A stretch of DNA of 33,022 bases from positions 1 through 33,022 of the forward strand of contig NW_020169344.1 of assembly GCF_000988165.1 (NCBI RefSeq). Direction: 5' to 3'. The position numbers and the translations under genes are program-made. This document shows positions 1-8,605 of the stretch, piece by piece. Each line of letters begins with the position of its first letter. Position 1 is the stretch's first letter. The notes under the pieces are model-generated. The model saw only the letters and a list, made by a program, of their open reading frames with translations, was not told the DNA's origin and did no database searches. This stretch comes from Vairimorpha ceranae. Lineage: Eukaryota > Microsporidia > Nosematidae.

Positions 1-63
1 TCGCTTGACAGCTCAGTTTTTAGTATCGCCCCCATATTAGTGCTTAACATAAATTAGGGTTTA

Positions 64-600
64 ATAAAATAATAGAATATAACATTAAATATCAATTGCA
101 TAGGAAATGAAAATAAAATTATTAAAATTGATGAATCAAAAATAGATAAAAGAAATTCCAATAAAGGCAAATCTGTTGGTGTTGTATGAATTTTCGGGCT
201 TGTTAAAGAGGAAACAATAAATAATTTTATTATTACAAGTTAATAATCCAACGAACAGAATCTTAAGATTTCCTTTAGGTAGAAGTGTAGTACCAAATTA
301 AATAATATATAACGATTGTTGAAAATATTACTCCAATTTAGATAAGATTGGTATTAAGTATTCTACAATAAATCATTCTAAGTATTTTTAAGACACAGGT
401 ACAGCTGTTCACACCAATACTACAAGAGGATGCAAGTTTGATCTGAAAGAAGAAATAACGTATAGATGCAGAACTAGAAATCTTATTAATCCTTGCTTAG
501 TCCGATTATTGTTGAAAAACAATTCCAAATCTAATCATTTAAATTGCTATTTTAGGCTTTTATTGAATCAAAACATAAAAAATAAATTTTTATTAAATAT
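64..600 (+). pseudogene. Decayed Merlin/IS1595-type (ISXO2-like) transposase
   Basis: Conceptual translation of the + strand gives the core of a DDE transposase of the IS1595/ISXO2 fold, which in eukaryotes is the Merlin superfamily. Seen directly: an IDESK block with the first catalytic Asp (near 130), a YNDC block with the second Asp (near 314), and NHSKYF followed by HTNT (about 370-420). The gene is dead. Stops interrupt the frame (for example TGA at 187 and TAA near 298), the frame slips by one base near 238, and the third catalytic acid, expected after HTNT, is Arg. Tryptophan positions have become stops in the VW.FG and CWKGY motifs. The N-terminal part is missing or lies beyond the window edge. 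I did not find terminal inverted repeats or a target duplication. Family assignment is firm; borders are approximate. Confidence 0.78.
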
Positions 601-861
601 TTTTACTAATTTATATTTTCTAGTATAAACATTTAAGATAACAAATAAAAATTTAGGACCTACTTTTTTGGTCAATCTATGCTCAAAACCCCACTTTTGA
701 AATTTTGATAAATTAATGCAATATAAAATCAATTAAAAATTTAAAATTATTAAATGCTTTTTTTAGTAATAAAAGTGTATCATTGTCATCATCGATTCAA
801 TTTTTTCTTTTCGTTTTATTTTTTATTCAGATCTCGTAAATAATTTAGATCTAGATAACTT

Positions 862-897
862 TTGACTTTTACAAATTCCGCAACCTGTAAAAGTCAA
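862..897. repeat. 12-bp perfect inverted repeat, 12-base spacer
   Basis: Left arm TTGACTTTTACA at 862-873 and right arm TGTAAAAGTCAA at 886-897 are exact reverse complements, separated by 12 bases that are locally GC-rich. It could form a hairpin or a two-site protein target. Function unknown. The inner word GTAAAAGTC recurs in the 18-19 kb gap. Confidence 0.9.
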
Positions 898-960
898 CCA
901 TTATCAGGTAAAAGTGTTGTCGTTAAAAGATTTGTTATTAAAAAACATTTATTTATTCCT

Positions 961-999
961 GTCAAATATCTCTCATATATCAACACTGAGATATTTGAC
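961..999. repeat. 12-bp perfect inverted repeat, 15-base spacer
   Basis: Left arm GTCAAATATCTC at 961-972 and right arm GAGATATTTGAC at 988-999 are exact reverse complements with a 15-base spacer. It has the same arm length as the repeat 100 bases to its left but a different sequence, so the two share architecture rather than ancestry. Function unknown. Confidence 0.9.
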
Positions 1000-1292
1000 T
1001 TGTAATTACACTTCCAGTAAAAAGATACTAGAATTTTTACTAGAAACACATTTACATGAATTTTTAAAATTGAAAATTAATAAATAGCAATAAGAAAAAT
1101 GTGATGGTGTCTTGCCCTGAAGGGTAGCTACCAAACTTGTAATACTTTTCAATAAAACTATTTATTACATAATGATGTCTAAGGTCAATAAGCTTTCTAA
1201 TTTTCTTCAGCATCTTTTTATAATTATTTTTCTTTAAATAGTAATAAATAAAACATTGCTTCATTCCAAAACATTAATTCAGACCATAAGTT

Positions 1293-1315
1293 TTGTTTTG
1301 GAAATCCCAAAACAA
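1293..1315. repeat. 9-bp inverted repeat, 5-base loop
   Basis: Arms TTGTTTTGG (1293-1301) and CCAAAACAA (1307-1315) pair perfectly around AAATC. A further CCAAAAC copy lies at 1265-1271. It is located 3' of the gene that ends at 1437, so it could act in the 3' region of that transcript. Confidence 0.85.
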
Positions 1316-1320
1316 TCATT

Positions 1321-1341
1321 TGTCATGTTTGTGGCATGACA
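1321..1341. repeat. 7-bp inverted repeat, 7-base loop
   Basis: Arms TGTCATG (1321-1327) and CATGACA (1335-1341) pair perfectly around TTTGTGG. It follows the preceding hairpin by 5 bases, so the two form a tandem hairpin pair about 100 bases beyond the stop of the gene at 1437-2966. Confidence 0.85.
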
Positions 1342-1436
1342 TATGGTTTTAAAAAAATTTTTTGCAATTAATTTGTGTGCAAGTTATATACATAATTGTA
1401 AATTAAAATCAAGTCAATAATATAAAAATAAGTCAT

Positions 1437-2966
1437 TTAATCTTTATTCATCGTAAGATAACTTCTAAACAGTTCACTAATAACGGTTTCTGCGTCTGCT
1501 GTATAACCGACAAAACAATTACTATAAAAAAAGAATTTGTCATTTTTAAGTACAAATTTATTAAAAGCATACAAAACGTAAAAAATTATATCTACTAAGT
1601 TATGTAACGGGTCCACTTTGAAAAAAAACTTTGAAAATAAACTGTACTGTTTTTTGGAACAATTCAAAAAAACATTTTTTTTATCAGAAAAGGTAAAAAT
1701 ATCGCACAATTTTTGAATAAATTCAAATTTTTTAAATTTTACAATGCCTTCTTTACCTAAATTTTCTATTTCTTGACATGCAGCTTCAACTATTAAATAT
1801 TTGAAAACTAAAAAAAGTGGTGAGTTTTTTGGAAAGTCAAAATTCATTAGTTCACTAACAAAAATAGAACTTGCCAAATCAAGCTTCGCTCTATCGCACA
1901 AAGTAATTGATCCTTCTAAAATACATTTTAAATCTTCGCGTTTGTGCAATCCTAGCAAGAATAATATTACAGTTATTATTGAACCGTACAAAGGATTTTC
2001 ATTATTTACTATATTGGTTAGTAAGAATAAGAAGGCAGCATTGTCAGATCGTATTATTTCATATAAAAATGTAATCGAATGAACAGAATTGACTTTCAGT
2101 TTCTCGATGGTCTCTAGAAAACTAAATATTTCTGTCCATGCTCCTCTTCTTCTATTACTATTTTTTATGACAAAATCATTTTTATTATCAAAAAATTCAA
2201 AACATGTTTCTGTAAGCTTCATTGCTCTCAACGGCTTCCTACTGATAGTTAAGGTGACAGAATGTTTATTGATTGATATAAAACTATTAAAACCCCGAAA
2301 TTGTTTTAAATGGTAAATATAATTAAATAAAAAGCGGTATAGAGACGATTGTAAGACAAAATCGCTTGTAAACTTTTTATCCGTAAAAAATATTGACTTA
2401 TGATCCACTAAAAAATCACAAACAATTTTGTGAATAAAACTTTCTTGATTTACCGGTAAAATGTATATATTCATAATATTTCTATCATATTTATGGAATT
2501 GTATAGATAGTCCATCTGGGCAGAGTATTAAGCCTACACAGTTAGATTCTCTATACATTCTGGGCCCATTCAGTATATAATATCCTGTAATAACTTTCTC
2601 ATAACCTTTACTAAAGACTGCTTCTACATCTTTGGGTGTAATTGTAGAAGTTGCCAATGACGTATTAACTATTAAAGTTTTTTTGGACAGACGACCTTTA
2701 AATCCTACTAATTTTTCTTGCAAATTATATAGAGTTGTATTTCTGGCTTTAATGGCGATCAATTCTGTTTTAAGTTCGACTTGAAATTCAAAAAATTTAA
2801 TAAAAATATAATCTTTAGTAATAATGACAACATGAATAGCTTCTTCAGAAGTGTTAATTGAAAAATCCGGTATGCTGGTATAATTTATAACTTCATTATA
2901 GACTTTGTCAATAACCTCCTCCTGTATTGACGCAAAAGCAGTAAAAAAGTATAAAATAATTTTCAT
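1437..2966 (-). CDS. Unknown protein with N-terminal signal sequence
   Basis: A 509-residue protein I do not recognise. The start is ATG at 2966-2964; the longer reading begins one codon earlier at TTG and is not used. CCCC lies at 2980-2983 on the coding strand side, about 14 bases upstream, as for other microsporidian genes. The first 15 or so residues form a hydrophobic signal-like segment (MKIILYFFTAFASIQ), so secretion or ER insertion is likely. The rest is rich in Phe, Ile, Lys and Asn, contains scattered Cys, and has several aromatic-rich hydrophobic stretches around residues 320-345 and 455-475. No catalytic motif is visible. It is isolated: decayed transposon and inverted repeats lie downstream, and 1.6 kb of gene-free DNA lies upstream. 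It may be a lineage-specific secreted protein. The gene call is firm, the function open. Confidence 0.8.
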   Translation of the reverse strand: MKIILYFFTAFASIQEEVIDKVYNEVINYTSIPDFSINTSEEAIHVVIITKDYIFIKFFEFQVELKTELIAIKARNTTLYNLQEKLVGFKGRLSKKTLIVNTSLATSTITPKDVEAVFSKGYEKVITGYYILNGPRMYRESNCVGLILCPDGLSIQFHKYDRNIMNIYILPVNQESFIHKIVCDFLVDHKSIFFTDKKFTSDFVLQSSLYRFLFNYIYHLKQFRGFNSFISINKHSVTLTISRKPLRAMKLTETCFEFFDNKNDFVIKNSNRRRGAWTEIFSFLETIEKLKVNSVHSITFLYEIIRSDNAAFLFLLTNIVNNENPLYGSIITVILFLLGLHKREDLKCILEGSITLCDRAKLDLASSIFVSELMNFDFPKNSPLFLVFKYLIVEAACQEIENLGKEGIVKFKKFEFIQKLCDIFTFSDKKNVFLNCSKKQYSLFSKFFFKVDPLHNLVDIIFYVLYAFNKFVLKNDKFFFYSNCFVGYTADAETVISELFRSYLTMNKD

Positions 2967-2983
2967 CAAGTTAATTGGAGGGG

Positions 2984-4549
2984 CTTAATAAATTTTTATA
3001 AAAATACAGTTATTTAATAAAAAATTTATAAATTATTAACATTTCAAAATTGTGCTTATGTCTTTCAACAAACACTGTTAATATTTTTATAGCAATAAAT
3101 CAAAATTACAACTTATTTAATTTATTCTTTAAAACAAGAGATTTTTGTCTTGATTTTAATATAGAATATTTGTTTTACTATTGATTTTCAATAAAATACA
3201 ACTATATGTAAAGTTAAAAGAGTCAAAATTAAAGCCTTTAGTGTTTTTAGATTTGTAAGGAAAAGCATTTTTTTCTTTTGCTCCAATTTTAAAAATTTTG
3301 TTTAAAAATGCTTAATTGATAAATTAAATAATTTAATGCCTTTAGTAGCAAAAAAATTATTTGTATCGTAGCTTAAGTCACATACATTTAAATTTTAAAC
3401 TGCAATCATAATTTTTAAATTTAAAGTAAATTTGTAATATTTCAACATAAATTATTAAAAAAATTTAATTAAATACCAATAAAGTAAAATATTTGAAGAA
3501 ATCTTGATAGAAATATATTATATCTAACAAATAATGTTAATAAACCTGCTTTTTTGCATAATTAACTAACTTAAAATGTACTATTTTATTTATGATGCAA
3601 TGAGCATACAAATATTAAAAACACTACTTATTGTACCGATAATTTATTTATAAGCTATTCTTAGAGTTTACTATCATATGCATAATATCTATGATAAACC
3701 AGGCTTTTTTCCCAGATATAAATATTAATCTGAAAAAACAATGATAAATAAAATAATCGCTTTATTTCGCCCTTGTGGTGTAAAAAATTTTAAATAACAA
3801 GTTTATTTACCAAATATTAATTTGTGATTTAACATGATGACAGTCATGTTGACCCAACTTACATTTTATGTTATAAAAAAAATAATCTTAAACTAAAAAT
3901 TTGTGTCAGCAAGTACTGTAAATAACTGTTGTTACCTAAAATGTGCTAACCAGAACACATTAGTTTATTTAAAAATGTAAATATTTATTTAAACACGCCA
4001 AATACCTTAAGCCAAGCAACACATTGATATTTGACATGTGTATTACTGTTCCAACATAACAATTATAAAAAATTAAATTTATTTTTTAAAGTAGTTTTTA
4101 TTGATAAATCTTATATAAAAGATAAAAAAGGCGTTTTTAATTTATCAATTTTATTTGTATACGTAATATTATATAGCTTTAATAAATATTTTTTAGTGTG
4201 AGCAACTAAATGTTTACAAACATTGTATAAATTTTATTGTTTGTATTTTTTTGTTTAACATTACAAATAATATATTTAATATCATCTTTTCATATATTTT
4301 TTTATATTTTTTCTAAAACTTTATATAACAAATTTACAAATAAATCAAAAAAATATTTTTTAGCGCTAAGTTGACACAAGTCAGATTAGAGAAAATGTCA
4401 TTGTAATTTAAAAATAAAAAAATGTTTTAATTTTATTTCTATACCGTGTTGTTAAAAGATAATTTTTTATATTTTTATATGTAACATTTTTATAGTTTAA
4501 AATATTTTACAGTTAATTTAACAACTTTTTAAATTTTTTTATTCCTTTA
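2984..4549. other. Long AT-rich intergenic region between divergent genes
   Basis: No supported gene in about 1.57 kb between the divergent starts of the unknown secreted protein and RAD51. It holds long A and T runs and a 20-base near-hairpin at 3831-3850 (arms AACATGA and TCATGTT). CCC triplets at about 3706 and 3773 are not followed by an ORF. I see no transposase motif, tRNA arm or snoRNA box pair here. Confidence 0.55.
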
Positions 4550-4561
4550 CCCCAAAAAATA

Positions 4562-5560
4562 ATGAGAGAATTGATAGAAGAAACTGAGTATAAGTCTGAA
4601 ACAACATCTTTTGAAGAACTTAAAAAAGCAGGAATATCTTTAGCTGATATTAATAAGCTTGTAGAAGCCGGCTATAATACTGTTGAGGCATTGGCATATG
4701 CTCCTAAAAAACAATTGCTTACTATTAAAGGATTTTCTGATATTAAAGTAGATAAGCTTATTAAAGAGGCAGCCAAGTTCGTACCAATGGGGTTTACTAC
4801 TGCATCTGCTTATCATGAAAAAAGAAAGGATCTTGTTTATTTGACAACTGGTTCTTCTGAACTTGATAAACTTTTAAATGGCGGATTTGAGTCTGGTTCT
4901 ATTACTGAAGTCTTTGGCGAATTTCGTACTGGTAAAACTCAGTTATGCCATACAGTGGCAGTGACTTGTCAGCTACCACCTGAACAAGGGGGTGCTAGTG
5001 GTAAAGCTATGTATATCGATACAGAGGGTACATTTAGATCCGAAAGAATTTTCCCAATCGCAGAGAGATATGGTTTAAATCCAGAAGATGTGCTAGAGAA
5101 TATTTCATATGCAAGAGCTTATAATTCTGATCATCAATCACAGCTACTTGTTCAAGCATCAGCACTTATGTCTTCTTCTAAATATTCAGTTTTAATTATT
5201 GATTCTGCTACTGCGCTTTACAGAACAGATTTTAGCGGAAGAGGTGAGTTGGGTGCGAGACAGATTAGTTTGGCACGATATCTTAGGGACTTAGTAAATT
5301 TGGCCGAAACATATCAAGTGGCTGTTATTATTACAAATCAAGTAGTATCTAATCCAGATGGTGCTATGAGTATGTTTGCAGGAGATGTTAAAAAACCAAT
5401 AGGAGGAAATATTATGGCACATGCGAGCACAACACGGCTGTCTTTAAGAAAAGGAAGAGGATCTACAAGAATATGTAAAATCTATGATTCACCACTACTT
5501 CCAGAATCTGAAGCAATGTTTAGTATTACAGAAGCGGGTATTAAAGATCCAGAAGATTAA
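4562..5560 (+). CDS. RAD51: RAD51 recombinase
   Basis: Strand-exchange ATPase of homologous recombination, acting in the nucleus as a filament on single-stranded DNA. The 332 residues match the usual eukaryotic length. An N-terminal helix-hairpin-helix region (about 15-75) precedes the RecA core. Walker A is GEFRTGKT at 119-126, Walker B LIID at 211-214, and the core blocks [32 protein letters not shown] and KPIGGNI are all present. GFTTA and the HASTTRL tail favour RAD51 over DMC1. The start is supported by CCCC at 4550-4553, nine bases upstream. The next gene (NSA2) follows on the same strand after 71 bases. An MCM8-like helicase lies nearby and a CHL1 helicase and EXO1 start lie further along, all linked to the same process. 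High confidence. Confidence 0.97.
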   Translation: MRELIEETEYKSETTSFEELKKAGISLADINKLVEAGYNTVEALAYAPKKQLLTIKGFSDIKVDKLIKEAAKFVPMGFTTASAYHEKRKDLVYLTTGSSELDKLLNGGFESGSITEVFGEFRTGKTQLCHTVAVTCQLPPEQGGASGKAMYIDTEGTFRSERIFPIAERYGLNPEDVLENISYARAYNSDHQSQLLVQASALMSSSKYSVLIIDSATALYRTDFSGRGELGARQISLARYLRDLVNLAETYQVAVIITNQVVSNPDGAMSMFAGDVKKPIGGNIMAHASTTRLSLRKGRGSTRICKIYDSPLLPESEAMFSITEAGIKDPED

Positions 5561-5631
5561 TTTACTTATTAACGGAAAATTAATATTTTAATAAACATAT
5601 CTTCTTATTATTTTTTTTATTTTACCCATTT

Positions 5632-6408
5632 ATGCCACAAAATAATTTTGTAGAACAACATATAAAAAAATATGGTAGACAACTTGATTACGAAGTTAAA
5701 AAATTAAAAAAAGAAGCGAGAGCTGATGCTATTTTAGGACGAAAAATAAAAAAACTGCATGGCATTAAAGCTAAACTTTTTACTAAAAAAAGACGAAATG
5801 AAAAGATTCAACTTAAAAAAAATCTTAATATTAAAGAAAATAAAGACAAAAATATCATCACTAAAGATGAAAGTAATCCCCTTCCACATTTCTTACTTGA
5901 TAGAGAACTACAACAACAAGGAAAAGAACTTAATAATAAAATTAAACAACAGAGACAAGATAGAGCAGCAAAATATTCAGTACCCATTTCAGAAGTAAAA
6001 GGGCTTACTGAATCCGAGGTATTTGGTGTTGTAGCATCTGGAAAGCGTAAGTCTAAGCATTGGAAAAGGATGGTTACCAAGCCATGTTTTGTTGGAAATG
6101 ATTTTACTAGAAAACCGCCTAAATATGAAAGATTTATTAGACCTATGGCACTAAGATTTAAGAAAGCACATGTGTCACATCCAGAACTAAAAACTACATT
6201 TTGTTTACCAATTATTGGACTTAAGCAAAATCCACATTCAGATGTTTTTACGAATCTAGGGGTTTTAAGTAAAGGAACGATTATTGAAGTAAATGTAAGC
6301 GAACTGGGAATCGTCAATGCACAAGGGAATATCACATGGGGTAAATATGCGCAGATTACGAATAATCCGGAAAATGATGGATGTATAAACGCAGTATTAT
6401 TGGTTTAA
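5632..6408 (+). CDS. NSA2: NSA2 ribosome biogenesis factor (TINP1)
   Basis: Nucleolar assembly factor of the 60S pre-ribosome, needed for 27S pre-rRNA processing. The 258 residues are collinear with the eukaryotic family (about 260). The N terminus MPQN plus a long Lys/Arg-rich region (10-120) and the nearly invariant C-terminal domain are visible, including KRMVTKPCFVG, FTRKPPKYERFIRPM, LRFKKAHVSHPEL and the end NNPENDGCINAVLLV. The start is ATG 5632 with ACCC at 5624-5627. It runs 71 bases behind RAD51 and converges on the MCM8-like gene with 64 bases between stops. Apart from lineage-specific divergence in the basic N-terminal half, nothing is broken. Confidence 0.97.
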   Translation: MPQNNFVEQHIKKYGRQLDYEVKKLKKEARADAILGRKIKKLHGIKAKLFTKKRRNEKIQLKKNLNIKENKDKNIITKDESNPLPHFLLDRELQQQGKELNNKIKQQRQDRAAKYSVPISEVKGLTESEVFGVVASGKRKSKHWKRMVTKPCFVGNDFTRKPPKYERFIRPMALRFKKAHVSHPELKTTFCLPIIGLKQNPHSDVFTNLGVLSKGTIIEVNVSELGIVNAQGNITWGKYAQITNNPENDGCINAVLLV

Positions 6409-6472
6409 AGATTTTAATTTAATAAATTACCTTAATTATTTTTTTGTTGGTTTATTCGATATCTAAATCTTT

Positions 6473-8521
6473 TTAATCCATTATTAATTTATATTTTTTA
6501 TCAGATTTTTTTATTAAGACACCACGGTAGTTTAATTGATCTAAAATTTCATTAAAAGATTTATTAATTTCTGTAGTGTCGAATAAATCTTTAATTTCAT
6601 CAATAACAAATAACAAATCATCTTTTTTTCCTGATTCTATTTTTAAAAGATCTATAAATTCTTTTATAGTTTTAAGTTTTTTTATTTTTTTCATATCAGT
6701 CTCTAGCAATCTCTTATGTAAATCAATACTAAACAAAGCATCACTTTTATTGCATATACTTCTAAGTTCCATCTTAGCACGTGCCTCAGTAATTCTTATT
6801 AATGATTCTAAATCTCTTGTCGTTGCATTATTTTTTTCTCTGATAGTCAAATAATATTTTTTTAACTCTTCTTTTGCCAAATTATTTAAACACGGAAAGA
6901 CACTAGAACGTGCATAGGCTATGTATTTCTTTATAATATCCATCGAATAAATAACTGTACTATCAGTTTTACACAATGTCTTGGTAAATTTATCTGTTTT
7001 TATGTTTTGTATAAGCTTATTTAAATCTGTTGAATTTGAAGAAGAGGTTAAATGCCTTCTTTTTAATATTTGATCTGATATTTCATAATTTTCTTTTTCA
7101 TTTAAATTATCAATTAATATAAAAACCAAATCAAATCTGGATAATAGGCCATTATCAAACTTTAAATTATCTTTTACAGATTTGGAGTGGTTAAAATGTC
7201 CAAATCTAGGATTGGATGCAGCTATTATTGTGGATCTTGTTGGTACACTACAAATAACACCACCTTTAGCAACAGTTACTTTTTGATCTTCCATGGCTTC
7301 AAAAAGAGCCGAATGATCATCAATTTTATCAAATTCGTCAATGCAACACAGTCCATTATCTGAAACAACCAAAGCACCTGCATCTGCCATATAATCCCCA
7401 GAAATAGGATCATGTGCAATTGACACTGTTAATCCTGCTGTTGTAGTAAGATTTCCACTAACATAAGTACTTTTTGGTAAAATTCCACATGAATTTAGTA
7501 ACATTTTACTTTTACCTAATCCCGGATCTCCAATTATTAAGGTATGAATTTCAGATCGGATCTCATTGTGTCCTACGTATTTTTTAGTTCCACCAAACAA
7601 TGACAGTAACAATCCGGTTTTAATCAAATCATGGCCATAAATTGTACTATATAATGAATGAATTAGGGATGCAACAATATTTTTCGTTTTAGAAATTTTT
7701 TTAAATTCCCTAAAGTCTTCTTCTGCACAATCCAACTCTTCTACATATAAGCTTTTGTTTTTTATATGTTCTAAGTTATTAACTTGTACAACAAGTTTAT
7801 AAAGACTATTGCTTTCATTTTCTGCACTTACTATACCACACAAACTAACAACATCACCAGGTGCTAAAGTACCAACAAAATCATCGTAAATTACACAATC
7901 AATATTCATCTCTTCCGGCTTAAACTCATGAGTCAAATCATTAAATCTTTGCAATTTTATTTCTTGCATATCCCGTATAACTATCTGCGGATGATTGTAT
8001 AAAAAATTAAAGCTTTTCGATTTACAAGCATTCAGACATTTAGTTGGTGGCTTAAATGTATTTTTTTGAAAGTTTATAGATAATATTTCATTACATTTTT
8101 TGCATTCAAAAAATGCTTTGTAAATAATTATTCTTTTAAATCCTACTCTGCTAATCGTTCCCTTAAGATAAATTAATCTGCCCAAATGTTCTGTATTAAT
8201 AGCATCAATATCTTTAATCTTATTAAATTGTGTAATTCTGGTAATAATCTTTATAAAACCAAAATTTTTATCTTTTAAAACTTCAGAAATTGCACAAGAA
8301 ATACAGTTAATTACTAAATCAATATTGTTGTCTTCCAATTCATTCAAAAAAACTTTTTTAAAGTTTTCAAATGTTACTTCATATATTTTGCTTTTAAACA
8401 CAGTTTCTGGTTTTACCAGCTCAACAACAACTTGTTTAAATTTCGTAATGATAGAAACAGCTTCATTAAATGCTGTGTATTCTTCTTCTGGAAAATACAG
8501 ACTCCATGTTTCAATAAACAT
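6473..8521 (-). CDS. MCM8: MCM8-like AAA+ helicase
   Basis: A 682-residue MCM-family helicase. N-terminal OB region with a zinc site (Cys140, 143, 162, 166), then the MCM AAA+ core: Walker A GDPGLGKS at 331-338, Walker B with IDEFDK from 394, arginine finger SRFD at 461-464. The Walker A reads GLGKS as in MCM8, not the GxAKS form of the replicative MCM2-7. The following blocks (SGNLTTTAGLTVS, GALVVSDNGLC, GHFNHSKSVKDNLK, LLSRFDLVFILID) also align best with MCM8 as I know it. MCM8 works, usually with MCM9, in DNA synthesis during homologous recombination. ATG 8521 has no CCC; instead GGG sits 5-7 bases upstream, a known variant signal. An ATG within that motif would open a 6-codon uORF overlapping the start if transcribed. 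Shares its promoter with SEC23. Family certain, subfamily likely. Confidence 0.85.
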   Translation of the reverse strand: MFIETWSLYFPEEEYTAFNEAVSIITKFKQVVVELVKPETVFKSKIYEVTFENFKKVFLNELEDNNIDLVINCISCAISEVLKDKNFGFIKIITRITQFNKIKDIDAINTEHLGRLIYLKGTISRVGFKRIIIYKAFFECKKCNEILSINFQKNTFKPPTKCLNACKSKSFNFLYNHPQIVIRDMQEIKLQRFNDLTHEFKPEEMNIDCVIYDDFVGTLAPGDVVSLCGIVSAENESNSLYKLVVQVNNLEHIKNKSLYVEELDCAEEDFREFKKISKTKNIVASLIHSLYSTIYGHDLIKTGLLLSLFGGTKKYVGHNEIRSEIHTLIIGDPGLGKSKMLLNSCGILPKSTYVSGNLTTTAGLTVSIAHDPISGDYMADAGALVVSDNGLCCIDEFDKIDDHSALFEAMEDQKVTVAKGGVICSVPTRSTIIAASNPRFGHFNHSKSVKDNLKFDNGLLSRFDLVFILIDNLNEKENYEISDQILKRRHLTSSSNSTDLNKLIQNIKTDKFTKTLCKTDSTVIYSMDIIKKYIAYARSSVFPCLNNLAKEELKKYYLTIREKNNATTRDLESLIRITEARAKMELRSICNKSDALFSIDLHKRLLETDMKKIKKLKTIKEFIDLLKIESGKKDDLLFVIDEIKDLFDTTEINKSFNEILDQLNYRGVLIKKSDKKYKLIMD

Positions 8522-8605
8522 TTATGCCCATATTTTTTTTCAATTATTTATACAAAAATTGCATAAATTTGCTGGTTTATATACAAATTTTACTTTACCC
8601 TTAAA
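8522..8605. promoter_or_regulatory. Shared divergent promoter, MCM8-like / SEC23
   Basis: These 84 bases separate two head-to-head starts. Toward SEC23 the signal is ACCC at 8597-8600. Toward the MCM8-like gene it is GGG, read on that gene's strand, from bases 8526-8528. Both transcripts must start within this interval or inside the opposite gene. Confidence 0.7.

Larger units (their letters stand above)
628..1436. other. Gene-poor AT-rich stretch with four inverted repeats
   Basis: No supported gene. It lies between the decayed transposase and the 3' end of the unknown protein gene at 1437. Four perfect inverted repeats, listed separately, fall between 862 and 1341, along with a 10-base palindrome GGTAGCTACC at 1123-1132. 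One short ORF on the - strand (66 codons, ATG at 1264) has no nearby CCC signal, no recognisable domain and low-complexity content, and is not called. Confidence 0.6.

Noticed and set aside
1..72. tRNA-like AGCTCAGT word and a single TTAGGG
   Set aside because: No cloverleaf can be formed around the AGCTCAGT word, and one TTAGGG is not a telomere repeat.
780..800. GATGATGA on the - strand as a snoRNA C box
   Set aside because: No D box follows within about 100 bases.
1064..1264. 66-codon ORF on the - strand
   Set aside because: No CCC-type signal near its ATG, no domain, low-complexity content and location among inverted repeats and transposon debris; probably a chance frame.
2964..2969. 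Upstream TTG starts for the genes ending at 1437, 24387, 28976 and 30597, and the one opening at 28539
   Set aside because: Eukaryotic genes start at ATG. In three of the five cases the C-rich signal lies just before the first ATG, and in the Brix and ECT1 genes it lies inside the longer reading.
3831..3850. AACATGATGACAG word as a C box of a snoRNA
   Set aside because: The box-like ATGATGA has no CTGA partner at suitable distance; only a short hairpin remains.
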